Shown piece by piece: positions 1-8,230 of a DNA stretch of 64,000 nucleotides (its first letter is position 1; the number at the start of each line of letters is the position of its first letter). The notes beneath the pieces were generated by a model, which worked only from the letters and a program-made list of their open reading frames with translations, was not told the origin of the DNA and made no database searches. This stretch comes from Streptomyces sp. NBC_01224 (GTDB lineage: Bacteria > Actinomycetota > Actinomycetes > Streptomycetales > Streptomycetaceae). The stretch lies in NCBI RefSeq assembly GCF_036002945.1, contig NZ_CP108529.1, forward strand, positions 4,583,001 through 4,647,000, in the 5' to 3' direction. The position numbers were made by a program, and so were the translations under genes.

Positions 1-1290
1 CAGGTCGAGATGGTTCACGCTGCCGTCGCCGTTCCGGACGATACGCAGCGTCTCCCCCGCGTAATAGCCGTTGAGGCCGACCCAGGTGCCGTCGGGTTGT
101 GCGGTGAATCGGGCACCGCGGCCATTGCCACGCAGGGGCTCGAGGTCCAGTCCACCGTCCGAAGTCAGCCGCAGGATGTTCGCGTTTGTGCCCCAGTACC
201 AGGGACCGGTCAGAGCGAGCAGCTCCGCGTCCGCCTCGGGCAGCGGGCGCCAGGGCTCCGGAATGCGGGGTTCGGCCTCGGCGACGATCCTCACGAGGTC
301 GGCGGCAACACCGCCGACAATCAGCCCCGACGTGGTGTTGGTGAGAACGACGGCCGCCACATCGTCCTCGACGCTGACCCACAGAGCGGCCAGGAAGCCG
401 GGCAGTGAGCCTGTGTGCCCGAAGAGCGTGCGGCCGTTCCTCCGCCCGAGCTGAAGCCCCAGACCATAATTGGACTCCCAGTCACCGGACTCGGTCGGCG
501 CGGACGGTTCGCGCATCTGCTCCACGGAGGCGGCACAGAGCACCCGGTCGTCCCCTCCGGCAAGAAAGGCCGCGAAGCGGAGGAGATCGCCGGTGGTGGA
601 CCAGAGCTGGCCGGCCGGGGCCATCAGTCCGAGATCCTCGGTCGGCTCGGGCAGCATGACATCCGCCCAGGGATGCACGGCCCAGCCACCTGCGTGCGGC
701 GCCTGCGACTGGGGGCTCGTGCGGTGCATGCCCAGCGGTTCCAGGATCTCGCGTCGAAGCACCTCGGCCCAGCTCGCCCCGCGCACCTTCTCGACCAGCG
801 CGCCCAGCAGTGTGTAGCCCGGGTTCGAGTAGTGATGGCGTCGGCCTGGAGTGTGCATCCGCGTCTGCTCGCCGAGTACATCGGCAAGCTCGGGCCTCAG
901 TGTGCCGGGAGTCCTCTCCCACCAGGGCGCAGGTGACTCGGCGCCCAGTCCCGCGCTGTGGCCCAGGAGTTGATGGACAGTGACTCCACCGACGCCCGTG
1001 CCGGGCAGATGCTTCTCCAGCGGGTCGTCCAGATCCAGAAGTCCCTCGTCGCGCAGTCGTAGAACCAGCACTGCCGTGAAGGTCTTGGTGATTGAGCCGA
1101 TCCTGAACTGGGTGTCGGCGTCGGGGGCATGGCCGTCCACACAGCTGCGGGAGCCGTTCCAGACGGTCTGCCCCTGCCTCTGTACCGCTGCGACGAGCGA
1201 GGGCGCCCGGCCTTCCGACTGTGCGGTGGCGATGCGGTGCAGCAGAGCACGCTGCGTACTGGGGAGCAACTGTTCAGATGGGGAGGTCAT
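1..1290 (-). CDS. Serine hydrolase of the beta-lactamase / class C PBP-like family (partial, 3' end outside window)
   Basis: The frame is open from an ATG at 1290 to the window edge, giving 430 codons without a stop. The three motifs of the AmpC/esterase/D-aminopeptidase fold are present: S-x-x-K as SITK at residues 66-69, Y-x-N as YSN at 154-156, and HTG at 292-294. Ser66 is the expected acylated nucleophile and Lys69 its base. No convincing signal peptide is seen at the N terminus, so a cytoplasmic esterase or peptidase-like role is as likely as beta-lactam hydrolysis. About 90 bp separate its start from the end of the DHFR-like gene, which is on the same strand, so the two could be co-transcribed. 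Family assignment is firm; substrate is unknown. Confidence 0.85.
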   Translation of the reverse strand, partial: MTSPSEQLLPSTQRALLHRIATAQSEGRAPSLVAAVQRQGQTVWNGSRSCVDGHAPDADTQFRIGSITKTFTAVLVLRLRDEGLLDLDDPLEKHLPGTGVGGVTVHQLLGHSAGLGAESPAPWWERTPGTLRPELADVLGEQTRMHTPGRRHHYSNPGYTLLGALVEKVRGASWAEVLRREILEPLGMHRTSPQSQAPHAGGWAVHPWADVMLPEPTEDLGLMAPAGQLWSTTGDLLRFAAFLAGGDDRVLCAASVEQMREPSAPTESGDWESNYGLGLQLGRRNGRTLFGHTGSLPGFLAALWVSVEDDVAAVVLTNTTSGLIVGGVAADLVRIVAEAEPRIPEPWRPLPEADAELLALTGPWYWGTNANILRLTSDGGLDLEPLRGNGRGARFTAQPDGTWVGLNGYYAGETLRIVRNGDGSVNHLDL

Positions 1291-1378
1291 GCTCAACAAC
1301 TACCCGCAGAACCCAAGCCGTGGCGAACTCATTTCGCAGCACCTGGATCACGCACCGTCATCGCCACCGGACGCCCGG

Positions 1379-1963
1379 TCAGCGCGTACGGCTGTATGTC
1401 CTGACCAGCGCGCCGTTGTCGAAGACACGAACCGAGTCCAGCGCGAACACGGTGGGCGCGAAGTCCGATCCGAACATCGGCATGCCCGATCCGTAGACCA
1501 GCGGATACGTCTTGATCACCAGCTCGTCGATCTCGTCGATCAGCTCTCCGGCGAGCTTGGAGCCACCGCAGAGCCAGATCCCGAGCTCACTGTCCTCCGC
1601 CTTGAGTTCCCGGACCCTTGCGACCACGTCGTCGGAGACGAGCTCGACATTCGGGTCGGGTGACTCCTTGAGGGTCCGCGAAGCGACGATCTCGCGCAGC
1701 TGGGCGTACGGGCTGGTGATGTTCACGTCCAGCGCCAGTTGATAGCTGGCCCTCCCCTGGATCACGGTGTCGAACCGCTGGTTCTCGACGCCGTGAAAGC
1801 CGAGCAGCTCGCGGCCCTCGGTCGAAACCGTCTCCGGGTACTGCGTTTTCAGGAACTCAAGGAACTCCTCGTTCACGAACTGATACATGGACGACGCGTC
1901 ACCGCTCGGGTCTCCGATGAAACCGTCGATGGAGCAGGCGATGAAGTAGGTCAGCTTGCGCAC
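1379..1963 (-). CDS. Dihydrofolate-reductase-like (RibD C-terminal domain) family protein
   Basis: A 194-residue single-domain protein. The start MRKLTYFIACSIDGFIG and the segments IWLCGGSKLAGELI and YPLVYGSGMPMF match the NADPH-dependent RibD_C/DHFR-like fold found in many stand-alone actinobacterial reductases. These rarely act as true folate enzymes; substrates are mostly unknown. It is divergent from the TetR gene at 2089, and the 125-bp gap holds an inverted repeat, so it is the likely target of that regulator. Its stop lies 88 bp before the start of the serine hydrolase on the same strand. Confidence 0.8.
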   Translation of the reverse strand: MRKLTYFIACSIDGFIGDPSGDASSMYQFVNEEFLEFLKTQYPETVSTEGRELLGFHGVENQRFDTVIQGRASYQLALDVNITSPYAQLREIVASRTLKESPDPNVELVSDDVVARVRELKAEDSELGIWLCGGSKLAGELIDEIDELVIKTYPLVYGSGMPMFGSDFAPTVFALDSVRVFDNGALVRTYSRTR

Positions 1964-1998
1964 AGGATCCCCGTTCCGTTGCGGCGTATCCGAACCGC

Positions 1999-2034
1999 AA
2001 CCACTTCAACTAGAGTGCTTCATGTGTAGTGGTT
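1999..2034. promoter_or_regulatory. Candidate TetR operator in divergent promoter region
   Basis: Inverted heptamers AACCACT (1999-2005) and AGTGGTT (2028-2034) lie between the divergent DHFR-like gene and the TetR gene. The position fits an operator controlling both genes. The 22-bp spacing is long for a single TetR dimer, so this is tentative. Confidence 0.35.
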
Positions 2035-2088
2035 ATGCAATCCCTTTACACGAAAGAGCCGAAGAAGAAGATCAAGGAAGGTATACGC

Positions 2089-2688
2089 ATGGTCAGGAAC
2101 CCCGAGCGCAGAACAGCGCTCGTCGATGCCGCCATCGAAGTACTGGCGGACGAGGGCGCGCGAGGACTCACGTTCCGCGCGGTCGATGCACGCGCCGACG
2201 TCCCGGTGGGCACGTCGTCCAACTACTTCGCCAACCGTGACGACCTGTTCATGCAGGCGGCCGCCCGTATCACCGTCCGGATGACACCGGACCCGGCCAA
2301 GGTCGTGGAGGCCATGCGCCCGACGCCCTCGCGTGAGCTGGTCGCCGACCTGATGCGATGGCTGGTGCAGCGCATGGAGGACGACCGCACCGGCTACCTC
2401 GCCATGCTGGAACTCCGCCTGGAGGCCACTCGCCGACCGGCGCTCCGCAACCGGCTGACGCGGCCCGTCCGTGCCAACTTCGACGAGAGCGCCCGGTTCC
2501 ACCAGGAGGCGGGCCTGCCGGGCGACGCGGACGCCTTCCTGGTGCTCTACCTGGCCATGACGGGCCTGCTGCTGGAGCACTTCACGCTGCCCGACGTTCT
2601 CATCGACCCCGAGAGCGATCTCCGGGCCGAAGCCACCTTGAACCGGCTGGTGGGGACGGTGGTCACGCGCGTCATTCCGCCGTCCTGA
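2089..2688 (+). CDS. TetR/AcrR-family transcriptional regulator
   Basis: A 199-residue one-component regulator. The N-terminal helix-turn-helix (about residues 10-55, with LTFRAVDARADVPVGTSSNYF) is typical TetR_N; the rest is a variable all-helical ligand/dimer domain. I chose ATG 2089 because AAGGAAGG sits about 9 bp upstream (2073-2080) and the HTH then starts at the usual distance from the N terminus; the frame stays open to 2029. It is divergent from the DHFR-like gene and probably represses it and itself. The inducer is unknown. Confidence 0.85.
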   Translation: MVRNPERRTALVDAAIEVLADEGARGLTFRAVDARADVPVGTSSNYFANRDDLFMQAAARITVRMTPDPAKVVEAMRPTPSRELVADLMRWLVQRMEDDRTGYLAMLELRLEATRRPALRNRLTRPVRANFDESARFHQEAGLPGDADAFLVLYLAMTGLLLEHFTLPDVLIDPESDLRAEATLNRLVGTVVTRVIPPS

Positions 2689-3132
2689 ACCCGTCCCTCA
2701 CCGGTCGTCCGAGACCGGGAAACTCTGCAGTACGGCTGGCCTGCGGTTCTTCAGCCTGTCTCACGTGATGCCACGGTGGGTTCGCCTCATGGAGCGCGCC
2801 ATTTTCTCGGGACCTCGATGGCGGTCAGGCCCCCAGCCGGATGCATGGGAACGCGCTCTGCCGGCAGTCTCACGATGATGTCGTGAACGACATCCGTACG
2901 GCATCGGCCGTGAGATCACGACATGGTGCGTGAGACCCCGCAGGACTGCTGTAGGTTCTCAGGTCCTCTGTCATGTGACGGTGCTGTGACCTGCGGTTCT
3001 TCTGGTTGTCTCAGGTCGTGTCGCCGAGGTGCTGTCTCCGGGACGTGTCATTTCCTATACCTGCGACCGGCACGGCCGCCTCGGGCGGAGTGACTGTGGT
3101 CAGACAGGACTCAACAGGACTCCCTCAATGAC
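2689..3132. other. Gene-poor stretch with degenerate hairpin repeats
   Basis: No convincing gene is seen in these 444 bases. They hold a partial repeat copy around 2713-2766 (GAGACC ... CCTGCGGTTCTTC ... TGTCTCACGTGA) and the fuller copy at 2910-3014, which is described separately. Confidence 0.6.
2910..3014. repeat. Degenerate intergenic repeat, copy B
   Basis: This resembles the sequence at 4058-4158. Shared landmarks in order are GTGAGAT(C/G)A, TGAGACCCCGCAG (2931-2943), a CTCA closing arm, GTGAC, and GGTTGTCTCA. TGAGACCC (2931-2938) can pair with GGTTCTCA (2954-2961) with one imperfect pair. The two copies flank the dienelactone-hydrolase-like gene. Confidence 0.6.
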
Positions 3133-4035
3133 GTGGCGATGGCCAGCGGCCTGGTTCGCATCGGTGTCGATGTGCTCCGTCAGAACCAGAGCCTTCCACA
3201 GTGGCCACCCACAGGCCCACACCCGCGCTGTTCTGCCGACGGTGAAGACCGGCCCGACCGGGCTCGACAATCACTACAGTCCAGTCTCATCACGACGGTC
3301 ACAACGCGCACGGTCGAATACCCGGCCGACGGCCTAACGATGATCGGGCACCTCGCGCTCCCCGCCGGTGTCGACCGCCGGCCCGCAGTCCTGATCGGGC
3401 CCGAGGGGCCGGGCCTGAACGACTTCCAGCGCCGCCGGGCCGACGCCCTCGCCGAACTGGGGTACGTTGCGCTGGCCTTCGACCTCCACGGCGGGCGCTG
3501 GTTCACCGACCCACAGGAGATGCTCGCGCGCGTGACCCCGCTGCTCGCCGACCCCGGCCGGATGCGGGGTATCGGCCATGCGGCACTCGATGTGCTGCGT
3601 GCCGAACCGCGGACCGACCCCGACCGGATCGCCGCTATCGGCTACGGCACCGGGGGCGCAATCGTGCTGGAACTCGGGCGCGACGGCGTCGACCTGCGGG
3701 CGATCGGGACGGTCAACGCACTGACCACTGGCCGACCGGGCGAGGCGGCGCGCATCCGTTGCCCCGTGTGGGCCGGGGTCGGATCGAAGGACCCGATCAT
3801 GCCCGCTGAGCAACGGGACGCCATCGCCGCCGAGATGCAGGCCGCGGGCGTCGACTGGCGCTTCGTGGTCTACGGCGGAGCCCTGCACGCCTTCCACCAC
3901 CCGCCGGTCGACCAGACCGTGCTCCCCGGCGTCGGCTACCACCCGCAGCACGCGCAGCGAGCCTGGCGCGACGTCGTCGACCTGCTCGCCGAGTGCCTGC
4001 CCGTACCCTGCCAGTCTCAGGATCGTGCCCTATAG
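3133..4035 (+). CDS. Dienelactone-hydrolase-like alpha/beta hydrolase lacking the usual nucleophile
   Basis: From about residue 58 the protein follows the dienelactone hydrolase fold (VEYPADGLTMIGHLALP ... GPEGPGL ... HAF). In the family the nucleophile elbow reads G-(F/Y)-C-x-G-G. Here residues 170-175 read GYGTGG, so Gly172 replaces the catalytic Cys. The expected acid (Asp220 in GSKDP) and His (His252 in GALHAF) remain. The start is uncertain: the first in-frame ATG is 3133, but residues 1-57 do not look like the family; the family-like start would fall near 3299, where the codon is GTC; the next ATG, 3340, cuts into the first strand. Catalytic loss, or a different mechanism, is an inference from this one motif. 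Confidence 0.65.
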   Translation: MAMASGLVRIGVDVLRQNQSLPQWPPTGPHPRCSADGEDRPDRARQSLQSSLITTVTTRTVEYPADGLTMIGHLALPAGVDRRPAVLIGPEGPGLNDFQRRRADALAELGYVALAFDLHGGRWFTDPQEMLARVTPLLADPGRMRGIGHAALDVLRAEPRTDPDRIAAIGYGTGGAIVLELGRDGVDLRAIGTVNALTTGRPGEAARIRCPVWAGVGSKDPIMPAEQRDAIAAEMQAAGVDWRFVVYGGALHAFHHPPVDQTVLPGVGYHPQHAQRAWRDVVDLLAECLPVPCQSQDRAL

Positions 4036-4057
4036 GTCTTCACTTGTCCGTCGCGCG

Positions 4058-4158
4058 TGAGATGAGGACACGAAATCTGAGACCCCGCAGACCGCCTGCA
4101 GGGTCTCAAATCGCGTGACATGTTGATCTCAGCTGACCAGCGGATCCCCGGGTTGTCT
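4058..4158. repeat. Degenerate intergenic repeat, copy C, with strong hairpin
   Basis: This is the second full copy of the repeat at 2910-3014. It contains a near-continuous stem: TGAGACCC (4078-4085) with GGGTCTCA (4101-4108), and GCAG (4087-4090) with CTGC (4096-4099). It lies just past the dienelactone-hydrolase-like gene and could also end its transcript, but the upstream copy argues that it belongs to a repeat family. Confidence 0.65.
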
Positions 4159-4292
4159 CACGGGACGTAATGCGGCTTGAGTCTCAGTTCCATGGCACTT
4201 CATCAATTTCCGCGCGCTTTGGTGAGGTTGCGTCATCTCAACGCGTCAGCGCCGACCTGGTGCTATGGCCGGTCCGGTCCTTCGGCCGCGCG

Positions 4293-4973
4293 TCACCCTG
4301 AGATGCGGGCTTCGATGCCGTCGAGCAGGAAGTCGAGGCCGATCCGGAAGGTGTGGTCGGCGTCCAGGTGGGCGGCATCGCGCACCACCGTGGCCAGCGC
4401 GGGGAATCGGCCAGTGGCGAAGGTTCGCTCCAGATAGGGCCCGAGTGAGGCCTGCCAACGCTTCTCGTCCATCCCGGTGGCCCGCTCGGCACGCCGCTCG
4501 GCGATCTCCCGACGCACCGCGCCGATCACATACGCGTTGACTGCGGCGACCACCGGCATGATGGCGTCCACGTCGACGTCGCCCAGCGCGGCCACCACGG
4601 TCTCCCCACTGGCCAGCGCGTGCGGCCCGAGCTGGGGTCGGCCACCCAGTAGATCGGCGAGCCATTCGTGCTCGTGAGCGGCGTGCCGAGTGGCTTCGGC
4701 AAGAGACCGGAGCACCTCCCGCCAGCCGTCTCCGACCGGCCGGATCTCGGCATGGGCGGCGTCGACCATCAGGTCGAGCAACTCCTCCTTGCTGGCGATG
4801 TAGCCGTACAGCCGCATCGGACGGACGCCCAGCGCGGTGGCGACCTTGCGCAGCGACGCCGCATCCAGGCCGTCCGCGTCGGCCAGCTGGATCGCCGCTC
4901 GCACGATCCGTTCCCGGCTCAACGGGGCCGGCACGGGTCGATTCGGTGGCTCCGGCCTCTCCCACACCAACAT
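4293..4973 (-). CDS. TetR-family repressor of the adjacent FAD monooxygenase
   Basis: A 226-residue protein starting MLVWERPEPPNRPVPAPLSRERIV. The HTH lies at about residues 24-66 (LRKVATALGVRPMRLYGYIASKEELLDLM), followed by a C-terminal domain of the kind seen in tetracycline-repressor-like proteins. I chose the ATG at 4973 because it leaves a 69-bp intergenic region containing the operator; the frame stays open further upstream across that operator. It is divergent from the FAD-dependent monooxygenase at 5043, an arrangement like that of tetR with a drug-modifying or efflux gene. Confidence 0.85.
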   Translation of the reverse strand: MLVWERPEPPNRPVPAPLSRERIVRAAIQLADADGLDAASLRKVATALGVRPMRLYGYIASKEELLDLMVDAAHAEIRPVGDGWREVLRSLAEATRHAAHEHEWLADLLGGRPQLGPHALASGETVVAALGDVDVDAIMPVVAAVNAYVIGAVRREIAERRAERATGMDEKRWQASLGPYLERTFATGRFPALATVVRDAAHLDADHTFRIGLDFLLDGIEARISG

Positions 4974-4999
4974 GCCGCTAACAATACATCGCATCGGGC

Positions 5000-5012
5000 G
5001 ATACAGTGTATC
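5000..5012. promoter_or_regulatory. TetR operator (GATACAGTGTATC)
   Basis: GATACAGTGTATC is a perfect 6-bp inverted repeat around a single central base. It lies in the 69-bp gap between divergent tetR and monooxygenase genes, 30 bp upstream of the monooxygenase start. A related half, AATACATCG, precedes it at 4983-4991. One bound dimer could cover both promoters. Confidence 0.6.
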
Positions 5013-5042
5013 GACCGCTACGACGTATCGAAGGAGGCAACC

Positions 5043-6152
5043 GTGACCATCACCATTGTCGGAGCCGGCTTGGGTGGCTTGGCCCTTGCCCGGGTGCTGC
5101 ACGTGAACGGCATCGACGCCGTCGTGTATGAACGTGAATCGTCACGCGGTGCGCGCGGTCAGGGCGGCATGCTCGACATCCACTCCGGCCAGCGGGCGCT
5201 GCGCGAGGCCGGTCTGATCGACCAGTTCTACGCGATTGCCCGTGGTGAAGGCCAGGACATGCGTCTTCTCGAGCCGGATGGCACCCTGCTGCTCCAGGAG
5301 GACACGTCCGACGACGCCCCGCTTGAGCGACCCGAGGTCGACCGCGCCGATCTGCGCAATCTGTTCCTGGATTCCCTCCCCGAAGACGTGGTGCGCTGGG
5401 GACACGCGTTCAAATCCACCGACAACGGCCTGCTGCACTTCGCCGACGGCAGCAGTGCGACGTATGACCTGCTGGTCGGCGCGGACGGCGCGCAGTCCCG
5501 GGTCCGCGCGCTGCTCACCGACGCCCGCCCGGCACATATCGGCCAGAACGTCGTCGAGGTCGGCATTCCCGACATCGACCGCACGCACCCCGACCTCGCG
5601 GCGATGGTCGGGCGCGGCAACTACTGGGTGCTCGGCAACGGACTGTCCCTGGCGGCGCAGCGCAACGGCGACGGCCGCGTTCGCATCGGCCTCAGCTTCT
5701 ATGACACCGCCGAGGACTGGTTCGCTACCAGCGGGATCCCGTTCGACGACCCGGCCGCCGCCCGGGCGCGGCTGATCGACCTGCTCCCCGGCTGGGACTC
5801 ACGGTTCACCGCGCTGATCGCGGCCTGCGACGACACGGTCGTGCCGCGGTCGATCACCACTCTCCCGGTCGGCCTGACCTGGCCGTCGACGCCAGGCGTC
5901 ACGCTGCTCGGCGATGCCGCGCACCTGATGCCGCCGGTGGGAGAGGGCGCCAACATGGCGCTGCTCGACGGCGCCCTGCTCGGTCTCGCGCTGGCCGCGC
6001 ACCCGGACGACTTTCCCGCCGCCGTCAAAGAATACGAACGCGAGATGTTCGAACGCACCAGCGCTGCCGCCCGGATGTCCGCGGACATGCAGGAATTGCT
6101 GACGTCGCCGGACGCCGCCCAGAAAATGCTCGCATTCTTCCAACCCGGCTGA
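5043..6152 (+). CDS. FAD-dependent monooxygenase, TetX/PHBH-like
   Basis: A 369-residue class A flavin monooxygenase. The Rossmann motif GAGLGG is at residues 7-12. The second FAD motif GDAAHLMPPVGEGANMAL begins near residue 290 and is close in form to the tetracycline-inactivating TetX group. Family members use NADPH and O2 to hydroxylate aromatic compounds or antibiotics. The start is GTG 5043, preceded by AAGGAGGC (5031-5038). A TetR repressor is divergently encoded with a palindromic operator between, which suggests induction by a small molecule. No signal peptide is visible, so it is cytoplasmic. A role in tetracycline resistance is possible but not shown. Confidence 0.85.
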   Translation: MTITIVGAGLGGLALARVLHVNGIDAVVYERESSRGARGQGGMLDIHSGQRALREAGLIDQFYAIARGEGQDMRLLEPDGTLLLQEDTSDDAPLERPEVDRADLRNLFLDSLPEDVVRWGHAFKSTDNGLLHFADGSSATYDLLVGADGAQSRVRALLTDARPAHIGQNVVEVGIPDIDRTHPDLAAMVGRGNYWVLGNGLSLAAQRNGDGRVRIGLSFYDTAEDWFATSGIPFDDPAAARARLIDLLPGWDSRFTALIAACDDTVVPRSITTLPVGLTWPSTPGVTLLGDAAHLMPPVGEGANMALLDGALLGLALAAHPDDFPAAVKEYEREMFERTSAAARMSADMQELLTSPDAAQKMLAFFQPG

Positions 6153-6292
6153 AGGTAACCAAATACGACCAGGAAACCGGTCGTCCAGCCAGCGCGATCA
6201 TGACCTCCAGCGCGGACTCCACCCATCGGCCATCGGCCCTGCCGAAGGGCCGCGCCTCGGCACTTGCCGCTGGACGACTACAGACCGCCTGC

Positions 6293-7771
6293 TCAGGTCT
6301 GTGCCATGTCCACGAAGCGCGAGTAGTGACCCTGGAAGGCCACGGTGATCGTCGCCGTCGGGCCGTTACGGTGCTTGGCGACGATCAGGTCGGCCTCGCC
6401 GGCGCGGGGGGACTCCTTCTCGTACGCATCCTCGCGGTGCAGCAGGATCACCATGTCGGCGTCCTGTTCGATGGATCCGGATTCACGCAGGTCGGAGACC
6501 ATCGGCTTCTTGTCCGTGCGCTGTTCGGGGCCACGGTTCAGCTGGGAGAGCGCGATGACCGGGAGCTGCAGCTCCTTCGCGAGCAGCTTGAGGTTTCGGG
6601 ACATGTCCGAGACCTCCTGCTGGCGGCTCTCTGCACGCTTCGAGCCGCCGGACTGCATCAGCTGCAGATAGTCGATGACCACGAGCTTGAGGTCGTTGCG
6701 CTGCTTGAGCCGACGGCACTTCGCCCGGATCTCCATCATGGAGAGGTTCGGGGAGTCGTCGATGTAGAGGGGGGCTGCCGAGACATCGGGCATCCGGCGA
6801 GCCAGCCGCGTCCAGTCCTCGTCGGTCATGGTGCCGGAACGCATGTGGTGCAGCGCGACTCGCGCCTCGGCCGAGAGCAGTCGCATCGCGATCTCGTTGC
6901 GCCCCATTTCGAGGGAGAAGATCACGCTGGGCAGGTTGCTCTTGATCGAACAGGCCCGTGCGAAATCCAGCGCCAGAGTGGACTTGCCCATGGCCGGACG
7001 GGCCGCGATGACAACCATCTGGCCCGGGTGCAGGCCGTTCGTCAGGGCGTCGAGGTCGGTGAAGCCGGTCGGCACCCCGGTCATCTCACCGCTGCGCGAA
7101 CCGATCGCCTCGATCTCGTCGAGAGCGCCTTCCATGATGTCGCCGAGCGGCAGGTAGTCCTCGCTGGTGCGCTGCTCGGTGACGGCGTAGATCTCGGCCT
7201 GCGCGGAGTTCACGATGTCGTCGACATCGCCGTCGGCCGCGTATCCCATCTGCGTGATCTTCGTCCCGGCTTCGACGAGCCGCCTGAGGACCGCCCGTTC
7301 GTGGACGATCTCCGCGTAGTACGAGGCATTGGCCGCGGTCGGCACGGACTGGACGAGGGTGTGCAGATACGGAGCTCCGCCCACCTTGGTGATCTCGCCA
7401 CGCTTGACCAGTTCGGCCGCCACCGTGATCGGGTCGGCCGGCTCCCCCTTGGCATAGAGGTCGAGGATCGCCTGGAAGACGGTCTCGTGGGCGGGGCGGT
7501 AGAAGTCGTGTCCCTTGATGATCTCCACGACGTCGGCAATGGCGTCCTTGGACAGGAGCATGCCGCCGAGGACCGACTGCTCGGCATCGAGGTCCTGGGG
7601 CGGCACCCGCTCGAAACCGGGGGAACCGCCCTCCCATCCGCTGCTCTCCCTGCCGCGTTCGTGCTGCTCGCCGCGGTCCCGGCCTTCGCCGCGGCGCTGG
7701 CGGGAAACGGGCAGACGGTCACTGGGACCGGTGTCGGCCCAGGGGTCGTCCAAAGGCTCGGGAATACTCAC
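6293..7771 (-). CDS. dnaB: Replicative DNA helicase DnaB
   Basis: A 492-residue hexameric 5'-3' helicase that unwinds DNA ahead of the replisome. The N-terminal primase-interaction domain (about 55-160) starts VPPQDLDAEQSVLGGMLLS. The RecA-like domain has Walker A ARPAMGKST (257-265) and the motif LKLVVIDYLQLM. I chose GTG 7771 because GGAGGAGG sits just upstream and the length fits Streptomyces DnaB; the frame remains open upstream. A cluster of DnaA boxes lies 180-270 bp upstream. No intein is present. Confidence 0.97.
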   Translation of the reverse strand: MSIPEPLDDPWADTGPSDRLPVSRQRRGEGRDRGEQHERGRESSGWEGGSPGFERVPPQDLDAEQSVLGGMLLSKDAIADVVEIIKGHDFYRPAHETVFQAILDLYAKGEPADPITVAAELVKRGEITKVGGAPYLHTLVQSVPTAANASYYAEIVHERAVLRRLVEAGTKITQMGYAADGDVDDIVNSAQAEIYAVTEQRTSEDYLPLGDIMEGALDEIEAIGSRSGEMTGVPTGFTDLDALTNGLHPGQMVVIAARPAMGKSTLALDFARACSIKSNLPSVIFSLEMGRNEIAMRLLSAEARVALHHMRSGTMTDEDWTRLARRMPDVSAAPLYIDDSPNLSMMEIRAKCRRLKQRNDLKLVVIDYLQLMQSGGSKRAESRQQEVSDMSRNLKLLAKELQLPVIALSQLNRGPEQRTDKKPMVSDLRESGSIEQDADMVILLHREDAYEKESPRAGEADLIVAKHRNGPTATITVAFQGHYSRFVDMAQT

Positions 7772-7953
7772 CGGGCCACCTCCTCCCGTCCGCTCCGCGG
7801 ACCTCGCCGTGCGACTCTTTCTTACGGCACAGCACCGACAAACAAGACGCCCGACTCCGGTTCCGGCACGTCGAGTTCTGCGGGGTTCCAGGGCCGGAAC
7901 GGGGTGCGGGCGCCGGACCACGGTAGGCCGCTCAGCACCGTCAGCCAATCTGG

Positions 7954-8042
7954 TTATCCACAGGGCATGTGGACGACGGACCAGATGCTGTGGAGAACTC
8001 TGCGGAACCTGTGCACGGAGCGGGGGACAGCACTGTGGACAA
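7954..8042. promoter_or_regulatory. DnaA-box cluster upstream of dnaB
   Basis: Four strong boxes lie within 89 bp of the 459-bp dnaB/MATE intergenic region: TTATCCACA at 7954-7962 (+), TCGTCCACA at 7968-7976 (-), TTCTCCACA at 7989-7997 (-) and TTGTCCACA at 8034-8042 (-). The last is the Streptomyces consensus. DnaA could regulate dnaB here, or the cluster could titrate DnaA. The rest of this intergenic region shows no gene. Confidence 0.7.
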
Positions 8043-8193
8043 ACTCATAGCACCCGCACCATCAAGGCTCTGACCTGGAGTTTCTCCATCCACGGGCTGT
8101 GGGGGAGAAAAACTTTCCGAGTCAGCACAAGATCACGACAAACAGCGCACGAGAGAATGCCGGGTGGCAATAAATGTAAGGACTGAATAGGCA

Positions 8194-8223
8194 TTGCATC
8201 CATTACCTGTGGAAGATTAGATT
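8194..8223 (+). promoter_or_regulatory. Candidate promoter for the MATE gene, probably leaderless
   Basis: TTGCAT (8194-8199) and TAGATT (8218-8223) are separated by 18 bp. The expected start point falls at or just before the ATG at 8231, and no ribosome binding site is visible, which fits a leaderless transcript. Confidence 0.45.
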
Positions 8224-8230
8224 GGCCCCC

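Noticed and set aside
6168..6185. Hairpin CGACC/GGTCG as terminator of the monooxygenase gene
   Set aside because: Only 5 bp of stem; too weak to list as a feature.
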